From JBNJGB01 sp051747385 (lineage in GTDB: Bacteria > Myxococcota_A > UBA9042 > PHBI01 > JACKFB01): a DNA stretch of 64,000 nucleotides. Numbering within the stretch: the stretch's first letter is position 1; each line of letters starts with the position of its first letter. The DNA is taken from assembly GCA_051747385.1 (NCBI GenBank), contig JBNJGB010000010.1:1-64000 (forward strand). The letters are read 5' to 3'. This document shows positions 45,205 through 60,455 of this stretch, one piece after another. The notes below the pieces were generated by a model. That model was not told the DNA's origin. It saw nothing but the letters and a program-made list of their open reading frames with translations, and did not search any database. The translations under genes and the position numbers were made by a program.

Positions 45205-45681
45205 ATGACGATGCGAGATCCACGCCCGCGCCACGAGGACGTCGAGTTCGAGCTCGCCGACACGGCGGACTTCCTCGATCAGCCGTACGCCCACTACGTG
45301 AACGTCCCGACCTCCCGCGCGGAGGTCCTGCAGGAGATCCACCGGCTGCTGGAGGACGAGGGCTTCCACACCATGATCGAGACGGAGCTCGACCAGGAGC
45401 TGGGCCGCATCATGGGCGCGCACATGCGCCCCTTCACCCTGCTCGGCATCTGGAAGCCGTCCCTGGCCCACCGGGCGGCCATGGTGAACGCGGCCACGGC
45501 GCTGATGCTCCCCTTCAACATCGCCGTCCAGGAGCTGGAGGAGGAGCGCGTCCGGGTGTGGATCCCCGACGCCGAGGCCATGTACGCCCAGACGGGCGAC
45601 GGGGAGCTGGAGTCCATCGCCATGGAGACGCAGGCCTCCCTCGAGCGCATCCTCGGCTACCTGCGCGACATCGGGCGATGA
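45205..45681 (+). CDS. DUF302 domain protein
   Basis: 158 residues. A domain of about 100 residues shows the DUF302 pattern: a SRAEVLQEIHRLLEDEGF segment with a later EELEEERVRVWIPD. No signal peptide or membrane helix is seen. DUF302 proteins occur alone or with rhodanese/thiol proteins and may bind metal or sulfur species, but the function is unknown. The AGGAGGA ribosome site before ATG 45205 is strong. It converges on the sulfotransferase, with 42 bp between stops. Confidence 0.8.
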   Translation: MTMRDPRPRHEDVEFELADTADFLDQPYAHYVNVPTSRAEVLQEIHRLLEDEGFHTMIETELDQELGRIMGAHMRPFTLLGIWKPSLAHRAAMVNAATALMLPFNIAVQELEEERVRVWIPDAEAMYAQTGDGELESIAMETQASLERILGYLRDIGR

Positions 45682-45723
45682 TCGGCGAGGCATCGTGGGC
45701 CCGGTGGGGCACGATGCCATGGT

Positions 45724-46911
45724 CTACGCCGTGTCGAAGCCGTAACGCTCGAGGACGACCGCCAGGGGCTCGGTGACGCGGTCCGGGTCCAGGCCGAACT
45801 CCTCGAGGCCGTAGCGGTGCCGGGACGGGCGCGGCGGGCGACCCTCCAGGTCGTCCAGCCGCGCCTCGAGCACGCGACCGGGTCCGGGCAGCGCGAACCG
45901 CGCGTAGATCCGCCGCACGACGTCGGCCGGCGAGGCCACCAGGTCGTCGTAGGTGACCACCAACCGCCTCGAGGTCGGCACCTGCGGCAGATCCCGCTCC
46001 GCCCGCAGGTAGGTCCGGACGCTGTCCGCGAGGAGGGTCTCGACCTGCTCCGGGCGCATCTCGCGGAAGCCCGGGAAGCGGCGCCGCCAGATGGCGCGCA
46101 CCAGGCTCAGCCGCGAGGGGATGGCCTCCCGAGGGTCCCGGACGAGGTAGACGAAGCGTGCGTCGGGGAAGGCGCGCAGGAGCGCGGGGATCTTCCGGGT
46201 GAAGGCCGGGTTCTTCGCGACGATCCACGCCTCGGCGTCCCCTCCGGGCTCCCGGAACAGCTTCTTGCGGAGGACCGCGCGATACCAGGCGAGGACCTCC
46301 GCGCGCCGGTCCTCGGACCAGGCGTCGAAGTCGCGCAGCCCGTCCAGGGTCCGTTCGCCGGTAGACGCGGGGGCGTCGTTGGCGCACATGGCCGAGGCGT
46401 ACACGGCCCACAGGACGAACTCGTCCTCCTCCACCTCGTCGAAGCGCGCCCGGTGGATGTCGTCCAGGGGTCCGAAGAGCCGATCCTGCGCCGCCCGGAA
46501 GCTCCGCTCCAGGGCCCGCCCGGTGCTCCGGTCCACACGGGCGACGCGCGCCACGACCCGCTGCGCGCTCACCGCCGGCAGGAGCATCTCCTGGAGCGTC
46601 AGGGCCCGCGCGTGGTCCACGTCCGAGGCCAGGAGCCGGTGAAGCAGCGTCGTGCCCGAGCGCTGGTGGCCGAGGACGAACAGCGGCCCGCGGCCGTCCG
46701 CCTCCCGCCACTCCGGGGCCAGGACCTCGTCCGCGGCCCAGGTCACCTGGGACAGGGCCAGGAGGCCCATCCGGAAGGCGGCCTGGCGCGCCGCAGCGCC
46801 CGGCCCCTCCCGCTCCAGCAGGAGCCTCAGCTTCCGCCCGAAGTCGCGCCAGCCGAAGGGCACCAGGGCCCCGAACTCCCTGCGAAACGGATCCGAACTC
46901 GGGTTGCTCAC
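45724..46911 (-). CDS. Sulfotransferase family protein
   Basis: 395 residues. The 5'-PSB loop GHQRSGTT (81-88) binds the phosphosulfate donor PAPS. A central FVYLVRDPREAIPS motif matches the 3'-PB region. The fold is that of large Stf-type sulfotransferases used on lipids or glycans. It probably transfers sulfate to a hydroxyl of a lipid or other metabolite. The GTG start at 46911 has no ribosome site but a TATAGG hexamer ends 6 nt upstream, compatible with leaderless transcription. Confidence 0.85.
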   Translation of the reverse strand: MSNPSSDPFRREFGALVPFGWRDFGRKLRLLLEREGPGAAARQAAFRMGLLALSQVTWAADEVLAPEWREADGRGPLFVLGHQRSGTTLLHRLLASDVDHARALTLQEMLLPAVSAQRVVARVARVDRSTGRALERSFRAAQDRLFGPLDDIHRARFDEVEEDEFVLWAVYASAMCANDAPASTGERTLDGLRDFDAWSEDRRAEVLAWYRAVLRKKLFREPGGDAEAWIVAKNPAFTRKIPALLRAFPDARFVYLVRDPREAIPSRLSLVRAIWRRRFPGFREMRPEQVETLLADSVRTYLRAERDLPQVPTSRRLVVTYDDLVASPADVVRRIYARFALPGPGRVLEARLDDLEGRPPRPSRHRYGLEEFGLDPDRVTEPLAVVLERYGFDTA

Positions 46912-47246
46912 GCGGGCCCTATACCACGGTGCGCCTTCGGCTGCCGCCGCCGGTCGCTCGGGAGGTGACCGCCGGGGGCAGTGTCCTACTGCATCGCCCC
47001 CCGTTCTCCGCGCCTTCGCGGCTTGGCGCCTTGGCGCGAGCCCTTTCGGACCGGGGAGATGTGGTTCACCGGCACGGCTGACTCCTGGGAAGGAATGGAG
47101 GTTCGAGTCCACGGCGCCGAGGCGCAAGCTGTGGTGGGACGCAACGACGCAGGACTGGCAGCGCCAATTCAAGGAGTTGCGGCACGCCACAGCGCCGTCG
47201 AATCGTCGGCGTGGGCCGGACCGGAGTTTCTTCACAGGAGTCACGG
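46912..47246. other. 335-bp intergenic region with a dispersed GC-rich repeat
   Basis: It lies between the sulfotransferase start and the MopE-like stop. A block TTCTCCGCGCCTTCGCGGCT at about 47004-47023 leads into CTTGGCGCCTTGGCGCGAG, a sequence type also seen at 60728-60773. I see no gene here; small frames lack codon bias. Confidence 0.5.
47001..47043 (+). repeat. Dispersed CTTGGCGCGAG-type repeat
   Basis: The 43-bp block from CCGTTCTCCGCGCC to GGCGCGAGCCC is similar to 60722-60776. Such tandem CTTCGCG/CTTGGCG sequences are widespread in intergenic regions of GC-rich bacteria. Origin and role are unknown. Confidence 0.5.
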
Positions 47247-53846
<6,600 letters not shown>

Positions 53847-54198
53847 GGGGCTCTCCGATTGAGAAGGGGCCAACCCGCTCGAAGACCGCGCACGAGCGAG
53901 GGAGGTCAACACCATACCAGAACGCACTTGTAACTCCATCGCGCTACCAGGCTGAAACCTCGACGGACCGCTGAAAACCGCCGTCGGAAGCGCTCAGGAG
54001 CTCGTGGTCGGCCGGCCGCTCCAGAACAGCACGACCATCCACCTGCGGCGCACTCGCATCCGATCCCCCGACCGTTCGTCGTTCCCGCCACGGGGCGCAC
54101 TGCGCCCAACCGACACGAGACACGACGGTTGGATCCGCGAGGGACTTGAGGCGGACGAGCAGAAACCCGTTCGAAGGCGCCGCGCAGCGAGGGTCTGC
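53847..54198. other. 352-bp intergenic region upstream of the MopE-like gene
   Basis: It separates the MopE-like start from the stop of the next lipoprotein gene. It must contain the MopE promoter, but I cannot place one confidently: a TTGACC occurs at about 53908-53903 on the minus strand without a matching -10. No gene or repeat recognised. Confidence 0.45.
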
Positions 54199-55329
54199 CT
54201 ACTCGCCGGTGCCGACCCGCACGCCGAAGTGATCCGACACGTGCGTCTCCACGGTCTCCTGGTCGCTGTCGATCTCGACGGTATCGGTCCCCACGCGCTC
54301 GGCGGACGCCTCGGCGCCCTTCACGAAGACGTGGTCGATGAGCACGTCGGGGGCCGCGTCGTCGATGAGCGTGTTGTCCGCGCAATAGGTGCACAGCGGC
54401 TCGGCGCCCTCGCTGAACGGCGACGAGAAGCCGTCGTCGATAAAGGCCTGGTACGCCTCCGGGATCTCTGCCTCGATGTCCGGGGCGATGGCCGGCCCGG
54501 AGTTGAAGTCGCCCGCCACGAACACCTGCGGCGTGGCGGCCGTGGAGGCGATCCAGTCGACGAGGGTCTCCGCCTGGTAGAGGTTCTCGCCGGCCCAGGA
54601 GCCGTGGTCCCCGGTGTAGGCGAGGTCCTGGAGGTCGGCGGCCAGGTGCGTGCAGTAGACGTCGGACGTCCCGAGGCCGGGCAGGTCCACGGTGGCGTGG
54701 AGCGCCGCCCGCTGCACGGTCGTCGAGTCCATCACCAGGTGCTCGGTCGCATCGAAGGGATGGCGCGACAGGAGCAGCAGGCCGTTGTGGCCGTCGTAGC
54801 TGAACGAACCGCCCGCCGTCGTGCAGGCCTCGAAGATCACGTCCAGGGGGTCGCCGAGGTTCGACACCAGGCACCCCTGGCACTCGGCGGACGAGGCATC
54901 CCACTCCGTCGAGCAGGACCCGAGGACGCAGCCCGCGAGCTCTCCCGGGTCCACGTCGGCGCAGTTCTCCTCGGCGCAGGCCCCGAGCGAGTCCGCCTCG
55001 GCCTGGGTGCAGGCGGGCTCGGTCGATCCGCCCTCGGCCGTGGTGATCTCGTAGAAGCCGTGGGGATACGCCTCCGCCGCGCCCTGGGTGATGGCGTCGA
55101 TGTCCTCCTGCGTCCACACCTCCTGGAGGCAGAGGACGTCGGCGTCCATGGCGGCGGCCGTATCGACGACATGGGGGAGCCTCTGATCCGCGTAGTCCAC
55201 GAAGCCCCGGGCCAGCCCGACGTTCCAGGTCGTCACCGCCGCCTCGGGCCCGCCTCCGTCGTCGGAGTCGCAGCCGGTGACCGCCAGGGCGAGGACCAGG
55301 ACGCACGCGAGCACATACCAGGGCTTCAT
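54199..55329 (-). CDS. Endonuclease/exonuclease/phosphatase-fold lipoprotein
   Basis: 376 residues. Lipobox AVTGC (lipidated Cys20). The EEP fold is evident from Asn36 (WNVGLA), Glu70 (LCLQEVW), GDFNSGP and the terminal SDHFGV (Asp366-His367), the Mg-dependent phosphodiesterase residues. A Cys-rich insert of about 70 residues (seven Cys between ACTQA and ECQGCL) is unusual for the fold and probably disulfide-bonded. Exported nucleases or sphingomyelinase-like phosphodiesterases have this plan. ATG with GGAGGAAA upstream. Promoter at 55361-55389. Confidence 0.85.
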   Translation of the reverse strand: MKPWYVLACVLVLALAVTGCDSDDGGGPEAAVTTWNVGLARGFVDYADQRLPHVVDTAAAMDADVLCLQEVWTQEDIDAITQGAAEAYPHGFYEITTAEGGSTEPACTQAEADSLGACAEENCADVDPGELAGCVLGSCSTEWDASSAECQGCLVSNLGDPLDVIFEACTTAGGSFSYDGHNGLLLLSRHPFDATEHLVMDSTTVQRAALHATVDLPGLGTSDVYCTHLAADLQDLAYTGDHGSWAGENLYQAETLVDWIASTAATPQVFVAGDFNSGPAIAPDIEAEIPEAYQAFIDDGFSSPFSEGAEPLCTYCADNTLIDDAAPDVLIDHVFVKGAEASAERVGTDTVEIDSDQETVETHVSDHFGVRVGTGE

Positions 55330-55360
55330 GGGGGTTTCCTCCGGACGTGGAACAGATCCA

Positions 55361-55389
55361 AACCTAGCCGGGTCCCGACGAGGCGGCAA
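55361..55389 (-). promoter_or_regulatory. Putative promoter of the EEP lipoprotein gene
   Basis: On the minus strand TTGCCG (55389-55384), 17 bp, then TAGGTT (55366-55361), 31 nt before the ATG. Confidence 0.45.
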
Positions 55390-55397
55390 GCCGGGTA

Positions 55398-55862
55398 CTA
55401 CGCCTGCCGGAGGTCCTCGTCGATCTCGTCGAGGAGCGGCGCGAGGCTCCGGGGCGGGGTCTGCTCCAGCCACGCCGCGGCGACCTCCATCGGAGCGACG
55501 CGGGCCGCGGGGTTGTCGAAGGCGTCGAACTCCCCGACGACCGGGTGGAGGTAGAAGCGGCTGTGGTCCGCCTCGTCGAGGAACCAGTGCCCGCCGTAGC
55601 GCTCCACGAGGATCTCGCCGACGAAGTAGCCGAGGCGCGGCAGGACCCAGACCAGGTCGTCGTGGCTCTCGATCTCGTGGTCCCGCATGAAGGCCTCGAG
55701 CGCCGGGAGGCAGGCCTCCGGTCGGGCCACGATCCAGCCGGGCTCGGACAACTCCAGGCGCTCCGCGAAGTCCTTCAGGACATCCAGCCTCTCGGCCATC
55801 ATCGCCTCGAACTGCGCCCGGCGGCGCCCCTGAAGCTCCCCGTTCGTACCCTGGGTGGCCAT
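55398..55862 (-). CDS. Conserved-looking protein of unknown function
   Basis: 154 residues, no signal peptide or membrane helix. The middle has a LVWVLPRLGYFVGEILVERYGG segment rich in aromatic and aliphatic residues, reading like a globular alpha/beta domain, with a leading helix DVLKDFAERLEL. I cannot assign a family. ATG 55862 has GGAGGC upstream. It may be transcribed toward the EEP lipoprotein gene but that gene has its own promoter. Confidence 0.6.
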   Translation of the reverse strand: MATQGTNGELQGRRRAQFEAMMAERLDVLKDFAERLELSEPGWIVARPEACLPALEAFMRDHEIESHDDLVWVLPRLGYFVGEILVERYGGHWFLDEADHSRFYLHPVVGEFDAFDNPAARVAPMEVAAAWLEQTPPRSLAPLLDEIDEDLRQA

Positions 55863-55941
55863 CGCCTCCTCCCCTGCGTGGGCTCGCCCGCATGCTACCG
55901 CCGTCCTGGCCGGCGAGCCAACGCGGCGCGCCCACACCCGA

Positions 55942-57540
55942 TCACTTCGGCGACGTCGGCTCCAGCCCGAGGCGGGCGGCCGCGTCCCGGCGGAGTGCGG
56001 CCTTGTCGACCTTGTCCTGCCGGCCCGTCGTCGGGAGCGAGTCCACCGCCAGGTAGTGATCCGGCCGACCGTCCGGGCCGACGATGCGCGCCACGATCCG
56101 ATCGAGCGCGGCGGGACCCGGGGCCTCCTCCGGCGCGTACACCAGGACGACCTCCTCGTCCTCGGTGGTCGGGTTCCAGACGCCGATCAGCGCCACCTCC
56201 CGGAACAGCGGCCGCCCGTCCGGATCCCGGGCCGCCTCGAGCGTCGGCTCGAGGGTCCCCGGGTAGATGTTCACGCCCCGGCGCACGATCATGTCCTTCG
56301 CGCGCCCCACCAGGGTCAGCACCTCGCGGCCGCGCCGGGTCACCAGGCGGCCCAGGTCGCCGGTGCGAAGCGGCGTCCCCGGCGCCCGGCGCGGCTCGTC
56401 CAGGTAGCCCAGGTACAGCGACGGGCTGTGGGCCAGGACCTCCCCCACCTCGGGGTCGCCCTCCGTGGGCTCCAGCTCCAGGCGGACGCCGGACAGCGGC
56501 GCGCCGACGAGGTCGCCTCCTCCCCGGAACGCGAGCTTGTCCCGTGCGTCCACCGTGCACAGCGGCCCGGCCTCGGTGAGCCCGTAGATGACGCGGACGC
56601 CGGTCCCGGGGTCGAGCCGGGCCAACAGGCGGTCCAGAAAAGCGGGGGTCACCGGGGCGCCGCCCAGCATGACCGTCCGGAGGGTCGCCGGGAGACGCCG
56701 CGCCGAGCGGCCCTCGCGGGCCATCATGTTCATCCAGATGGACGGCGGGCCGAAGCAGGCGTCCACCTCGCCCGCCCGGATGAGCCGCAGGGCCCTGCGC
56801 GCCCGCTTGTCGGGTCGCCCCCGCACGACGGTCGCGGACCGCCCCAGGTACAGCGCGTACAGCACCTGGGGAGGCGTGTCCGCCAGCAGCCGGCTCACCC
56901 GGAGGTCCGTGATGGCCTCCCGGACGTGCCCGAAGTACGCCCGGAGCGCCCCGTGGGAGTGCAGGACGCCCTTCGGCTGCGAGGTCGTGCCGCCGGTGAA
57001 CACGAGCACGGCCTCGTGGTCCTCCGCCACGGGGATCGGCTCGACGGGCCGCGCCTCGGCCGCCAGGGCGCGGAGGGTCCGCTCGGAGACGGGGATGCGC
57101 CGCGCGCCCAGGTCCCGCTCGGGGCGCGGCGGCACCACCAGGTCGACGCGCTCCAGGGCCCTCCGGAGCCCCGGGAAGCGCTGGATGCGCTCGACGAGGG
57201 GGTGGGCCAGCAGCCACCGGGGGGCAGCCGCCCGGAGACGCGAGTGGTAGACGGCGGGACCCAGCCCCGGCTCGCAGAGCACCGGCGTCCCTCCGCAGGC
57301 CAGCACGGCCAGCACGCCGGCCGCGAAGCCGGGCCCGTTGGGCACCTGGATGAGCGCACGATCGCCCGGTCGGAACCCTCGCTTCCGCAGCAGCCCCGCG
57401 AGCCCCTGGACCCGGCGTCGCAGCTCACCGTAGCTGCAGGCTGCGCCGCCGTCCTCGCACACGGCCGGGTCGTCGGGTCGCGCCCGGAAGCCCTCGAGGA
57501 AGTCCGCGGCGACGTTCTGATCGGGGCTGGGATCCGGCAT
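55942..57540 (-). CDS. AMP-binding acyl-CoA/acyl-ACP ligase
   Basis: 532 residues. P-loop VFTGGTTSQPKG (180-191), VIYGLTEAGP, the TGDLGRLVTRRGRE motif, GRAKDMIVRRGVNIYP and a C-terminal Lys in TGRQDKVDK (about 510). It is an adenylate-forming ligase, distinct from the one at 27699. Its place near a possible ole-like cluster is only suggestive. Compared with OleC it lacks the family's usual P-loop wording, so I do not call it OleC. The -10 like TACACT ends 6 nt before the ATG at 57540, with no ribosome site. Confidence 0.85.
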   Translation of the reverse strand: MPDPSPDQNVAADFLEGFRARPDDPAVCEDGGAACSYGELRRRVQGLAGLLRKRGFRPGDRALIQVPNGPGFAAGVLAVLACGGTPVLCEPGLGPAVYHSRLRAAAPRWLLAHPLVERIQRFPGLRRALERVDLVVPPRPERDLGARRIPVSERTLRALAAEARPVEPIPVAEDHEAVLVFTGGTTSQPKGVLHSHGALRAYFGHVREAITDLRVSRLLADTPPQVLYALYLGRSATVVRGRPDKRARRALRLIRAGEVDACFGPPSIWMNMMAREGRSARRLPATLRTVMLGGAPVTPAFLDRLLARLDPGTGVRVIYGLTEAGPLCTVDARDKLAFRGGGDLVGAPLSGVRLELEPTEGDPEVGEVLAHSPSLYLGYLDEPRRAPGTPLRTGDLGRLVTRRGREVLTLVGRAKDMIVRRGVNIYPGTLEPTLEAARDPDGRPLFREVALIGVWNPTTEDEEVVLVYAPEEAPGPAALDRIVARIVGPDGRPDHYLAVDSLPTTGRQDKVDKAALRRDAAARLGLEPTSPK

Positions 57541-57598
57541 GGCGGCAGTGTACACGAGGGCGCCGGGGACGACCCGCGACCCACGGAGGAGGCGGCAC

Positions 57599-58192
57599 GT
57601 GACGGACTGGGCAGCGCTCGGGGTGGCGTTCGGCACCGTGTTCCTGGCCGAGCTCGGGGACAAGACCCAGCTCGGGGTGGTGCTCCTCGCCAGCCGCATC
57701 GCCAGGCCCTGGACCATCCTCGTCGCCGCGAGCCTGGCCCTCGCGACGAGCACGGCCCTGGCGGTCGGGCTGGGCGCGAGCCTCGGCGCGATGGTGCCGC
57801 AGTCCGTGCTGCAGATCGGCAGCGGCGTCGTGTTCCTCGCGTTCGGCGCCTGGTTCCTGCTGCAGGGGATCCGCGGCGCCCACGAGGAGGCGGAGGACCT
57901 GCGCGTCGGGCGCGGCGGCCTGGCCGTGGCCCTGTACCTCGCCATCCTCCTGGCCGAGATGGGCGACAAGACCCAGATCGCGGCCGGGCTCCTGGCCAGC
58001 TCCAACCCCTGGCTCGGGACGTTCCTCGGGGCGTCCGCGGCGCTCGCCCTGAACACCGCCCTCGGGGTCGTGGTCGGCCGCTGGATCGGTGGCTTCCCGG
58101 CGAAGGCGCGCTCCGTCGTCGTGATCCTCGCTGCGCTCGCCTTCCTGGGCTTCGGGTTCGTGCTCGTCCTGCGCGGCGTGGACGTGCTCTGA
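57599..58192 (+). CDS. GDT1/TMEM165 (UPF0016) family cation transporter
   Basis: 197 residues, six predicted membrane helices in two homologous halves. The family's metal-binding signature occurs twice: ELGDKTQ (18-24) and EMGDKTQ (120-126). Relatives export or import Mn2+/Ca2+ in exchange for protons. The GTG start at 57599 with GGAGGAGG is favoured over in-frame alternatives. It is divergent from the acyl ligase with 58 bp between starts. Its end faces the small lipoprotein gene across a hairpin at 58201-58235. Confidence 0.9.
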   Translation: MTDWAALGVAFGTVFLAELGDKTQLGVVLLASRIARPWTILVAASLALATSTALAVGLGASLGAMVPQSVLQIGSGVVFLAFGAWFLLQGIRGAHEEAEDLRVGRGGLAVALYLAILLAEMGDKTQIAAGLLASSNPWLGTFLGASAALALNTALGVVVGRWIGGFPAKARSVVVILAALAFLGFGFVLVLRGVDVL

Positions 58193-58200
58193 ACGTACGA

Positions 58201-58235
58201 GCGCCCCGCCGCGACGCGCGGTCACGGCGGAGCGC
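58201..58235. terminator. Possible bidirectional terminator between convergent genes
   Basis: GCGCCCCGCCG (58201-58211) and CGGCGGAGCGC (58225-58235) form an 11-bp stem with one mismatch and a 13-nt loop, placed between the GDT1-type gene (stop 58192) and the lipoprotein gene (stop 58258). No T-tract is present, so termination may be weak or factor-dependent. Confidence 0.4.
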
Positions 58236-58257
58236 CCGGGGATGGCCCGGCTCCGGC

Positions 58258-58869
58258 CTACAGGGCGGCGCTCGTTTCGCCCTCGGTCTCCGAGACGGCG
58301 CTCGCCTCGCCGCCGGCCTCACCGCCCTCCGAGGATCCCTCGGCCTCCGCGCCGGCGTGGACGGAGACGTCGATCTCCACAGAGGCCACGGCCTGCTGCT
58401 CAGCACCCTCGGTGCTCCCCTCGGAGTCCGCGGAGCCCTCGGCGCCCGACTCACCATCGGAAGCGGACTCGCCCTCGCCGGACGCCTCGATCATCTGCTC
58501 GACGGCGATCCGAAGCTCGGCGACCTGCCCGCCGGCGATCTCGAAGGCCGCGGTGCCCGCGCCCTTCACCTCCCCGGAGGCGCGGTCGATCACCTCGACG
58601 TCGACCACGTGACTGCCGGGATCCACGGCCACCTCTGCGACCGTCTCGCTCTGCGCGGCCAGATCGAAGGTCTCGTCGGCCTGGAACTCCCCGGACGTCT
58701 CGTTCGTCACCAGGACCCGCACGGACGAGGCGGAGTCGCTCTGGTTGGACAGGGCCATGCGGGCCGTGCCCACGTCGTCCGGCGTCCCGCCGCTGTCGCA
58801 CCCGACGAGGACGAAGGCCGCGGCCGCCACCATCACGCTCGTGAGCTTCACCGTCTTCATGCTCTTCAT
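58258..58869 (-). CDS. Small lipoprotein with Ser/Glu/Gly-rich tail
   Basis: 203 residues. Lipobox VLVGC (Cys24). A compact beta-sandwich-like region (about 45-125, with alternating Val/Ala and Asp/Ser) is followed by a low-complexity GEGESASDGESG-type acidic tail. The tail ends in a hydrophobic-less run, so there is no second anchor. It probably sits on the outer membrane. Function unknown. ATG 58869 chosen for the lipoprotein signal. Confidence 0.7.
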   Translation of the reverse strand: MKSMKTVKLTSVMVAAAAFVLVGCDSGGTPDDVGTARMALSNQSDSASSVRVLVTNETSGEFQADETFDLAAQSETVAEVAVDPGSHVVDVEVIDRASGEVKGAGTAAFEIAGGQVAELRIAVEQMIEASGEGESASDGESGAEGSADSEGSTEGAEQQAVASVEIDVSVHAGAEAEGSSEGGEAGGEASAVSETEGETSAAL

Positions 58870-59089
58870 CGTTGCTTCCCCTCTGCGTTTTGTTCCGTCG
58901 TTCCGGACACGTTCTCCGGTGCCCGCCTCGCTCATCCCCTGGAGCAGCCGGCGTGCCAAGATGAGCGCGCGACCGAAACACGACGCCTTTTCAATCAGTT
59001 GCAGCGACCCCGGGCCGTGTCGGGGGCCGAGGCGCCGTGCCGCCGGGACCGGGACGGTGTCCCCCTCGGCAGCGTGACCGGGACACTGC

Positions 59090-59095
59090 TATGCT
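59090..59095 (+). promoter_or_regulatory. Putative -10 element giving a leaderless regulator transcript
   Basis: TATGCT ends 7 nt before ATG 59103, with no ribosome-binding site between. This is the same hexamer and spacing as at the tRNA-Sec gene. No clear -35 is seen. Confidence 0.35.
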
Positions 59096-59102
59096 CTGCT
59101 CC

Positions 59103-60455
59103 ATGACGGGACGAAGCCGGAACGCGACCCCGCTGGTCCTGCCCTCCGTGGGCGGGCGCCGGACACGCGTCGAGAAGCCCCGCTGGTTCCTGCGCGTCGT
59201 CGCGGGGCCGGACGGCGAGGTCCCGGTCGAGGACCACGAGATCACCGCCCGGGAGACGCGCGTGGGGCGGCAGGATGACCTCGCGCCCCCGGCCGGCCTG
59301 CGCCTCGACGACCACGCGGCGTCCCGCGTCCACGCCACGCTCCGACGCAGCCCCGACGGCCGGACCCTGGAGCTGATCGACGAGGGCTCCACGAACGGCA
59401 CCTGGGTCGGGGGCCGCCGGGTCGAGCGGGTGGTCCTGCGGGACGGCGACGTGGTGCGCATGGCCGGCTCGGTCCTGCTCGTCGGCCGCTCGCCCCTGGC
59501 ACCACCCGAGGGGGACGACCTGGGCCTCCTGGGCCGGACGCCCGCCATCGCCCGGCTCCGGCGCCTGGTCCGGCGGGCGGCGCCCAGCGACCTGCCCGTC
59601 CTCGTCATGGGCCCCACCGGGACCGGAAAGGAGCTCGTGGCGGAGGCGCTCCACGGCCTCGCCGGGCGCACGGGTGAGCACGTCACCGTCAACTGCGGCG
59701 CCCTGCCCGGCACGCTCGTCGAGGACGCCCTGTTCGGGCACGTGAAGGGCGCCTTCACGGACGCCCAGAGCGACGAACCCGGGGCCTTCGTCCGAGCCCA
59801 CGACGGCACCCTGTTCCTGGACGAGGTGGGAGAGCTTCCCCTGGAGGATCAGCCGAAGCTGCTGCGCGCCCTGGAGACCGGCGACGTGACCCCGGTCGGC
59901 GCCACGCGCAGCCGGCACGTGGACGTCCGCGTCGTGGCGGCGACCAACCGTCCGCTCCTGGAGGCGGTGGACGAGGGCCGCTTCCGGGACGACCTCTACG
60001 CGCGGCTCGCCGGCATCGTGCTGGAGACGCCGCCCCTGTCGGCCCGCCGCGAGGACATCCTCCCGCTGTTCCGGCACTTCCTCCCCGAGGACATACGCCA
60101 CCTCCCGGTCACGCCCGACTTCGTGGAGGCCCTCCTCCTGTATCCGTGGCCGCGGAACGTACGCGAGCTACGGCGCCTGGCCGAGCGCCTCGGCGTGCTG
60201 CACCCGGACGCGGATCACCTCGAGCCCGGAATGCTGGACGCGGAGATGCACGACGCCGTGGATCGCCTCGCCGAGGAGGCCGCCCCGCAGACCGCGCCGG
60301 AGGAGCTGTGGCCGCCGTCGCGGGAGCGCCTCGTCGAGCTGCTCGAGCGGGCCGGGGGCAACGTCTCGAAGGTCGCCGAGCGCGTGGGCCGCAACCGGAA
60401 GCAGGTCTACCGCTGGATGGACAAGCTCGGCGTCGCCCGCGGGGCCGGGCGCTGA
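59103..60455 (+). CDS. FHA-domain AAA+ (NtrC-like) transcriptional regulator with altered GAFTGA loop
   Basis: 450 residues. An N-terminal FHA domain (about 50-125, with SRVH and STNGTWVGG) would bind phosphothreonine. An AAA+ domain follows with Walker A GPTGTGKE (170-177) and Walker B LFLDEVGE (237-244), then a Fis-type HTH (about 410-445, NVSKVAERVGRNRKQVYR). The sigma-54 contact loop reads GAFTDA (216-221) instead of GAFTGA. The Gly to Asp change may abolish normal sigma-54 activation. It may act as a kinase-responsive DNA-binding regulator. ATG 59103 is used, with 59091 as an alternative. Confidence 0.85.
   Translation: MTGRSRNATPLVLPSVGGRRTRVEKPRWFLRVVAGPDGEVPVEDHEITARETRVGRQDDLAPPAGLRLDDHAASRVHATLRRSPDGRTLELIDEGSTNGTWVGGRRVERVVLRDGDVVRMAGSVLLVGRSPLAPPEGDDLGLLGRTPAIARLRRLVRRAAPSDLPVLVMGPTGTGKELVAEALHGLAGRTGEHVTVNCGALPGTLVEDALFGHVKGAFTDAQSDEPGAFVRAHDGTLFLDEVGELPLEDQPKLLRALETGDVTPVGATRSRHVDVRVVAATNRPLLEAVDEGRFRDDLYARLAGIVLETPPLSARREDILPLFRHFLPEDIRHLPVTPDFVEALLLYPWPRNVRELRRLAERLGVLHPDADHLEPGMLDAEMHDAVDRLAEEAAPQTAPEELWPPSRERLVELLERAGGNVSKVAERVGRNRKQVYRWMDKLGVARGAGR

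Noticed and set aside
55942..57540. Assigning this ligase as OleC of the ole-like cluster
   Set aside because: It is more than 10 kb away, separated by unrelated genes on both strands, and its P-loop wording differs from typical OleC. Ligase family membership alone is not evidence.
57541..57598. yybP-ykoY manganese riboswitch before the GDT1-type gene
   Set aside because: The 58-bp divergent gap is too short for the aptamer and no conserved loop bases are visible.
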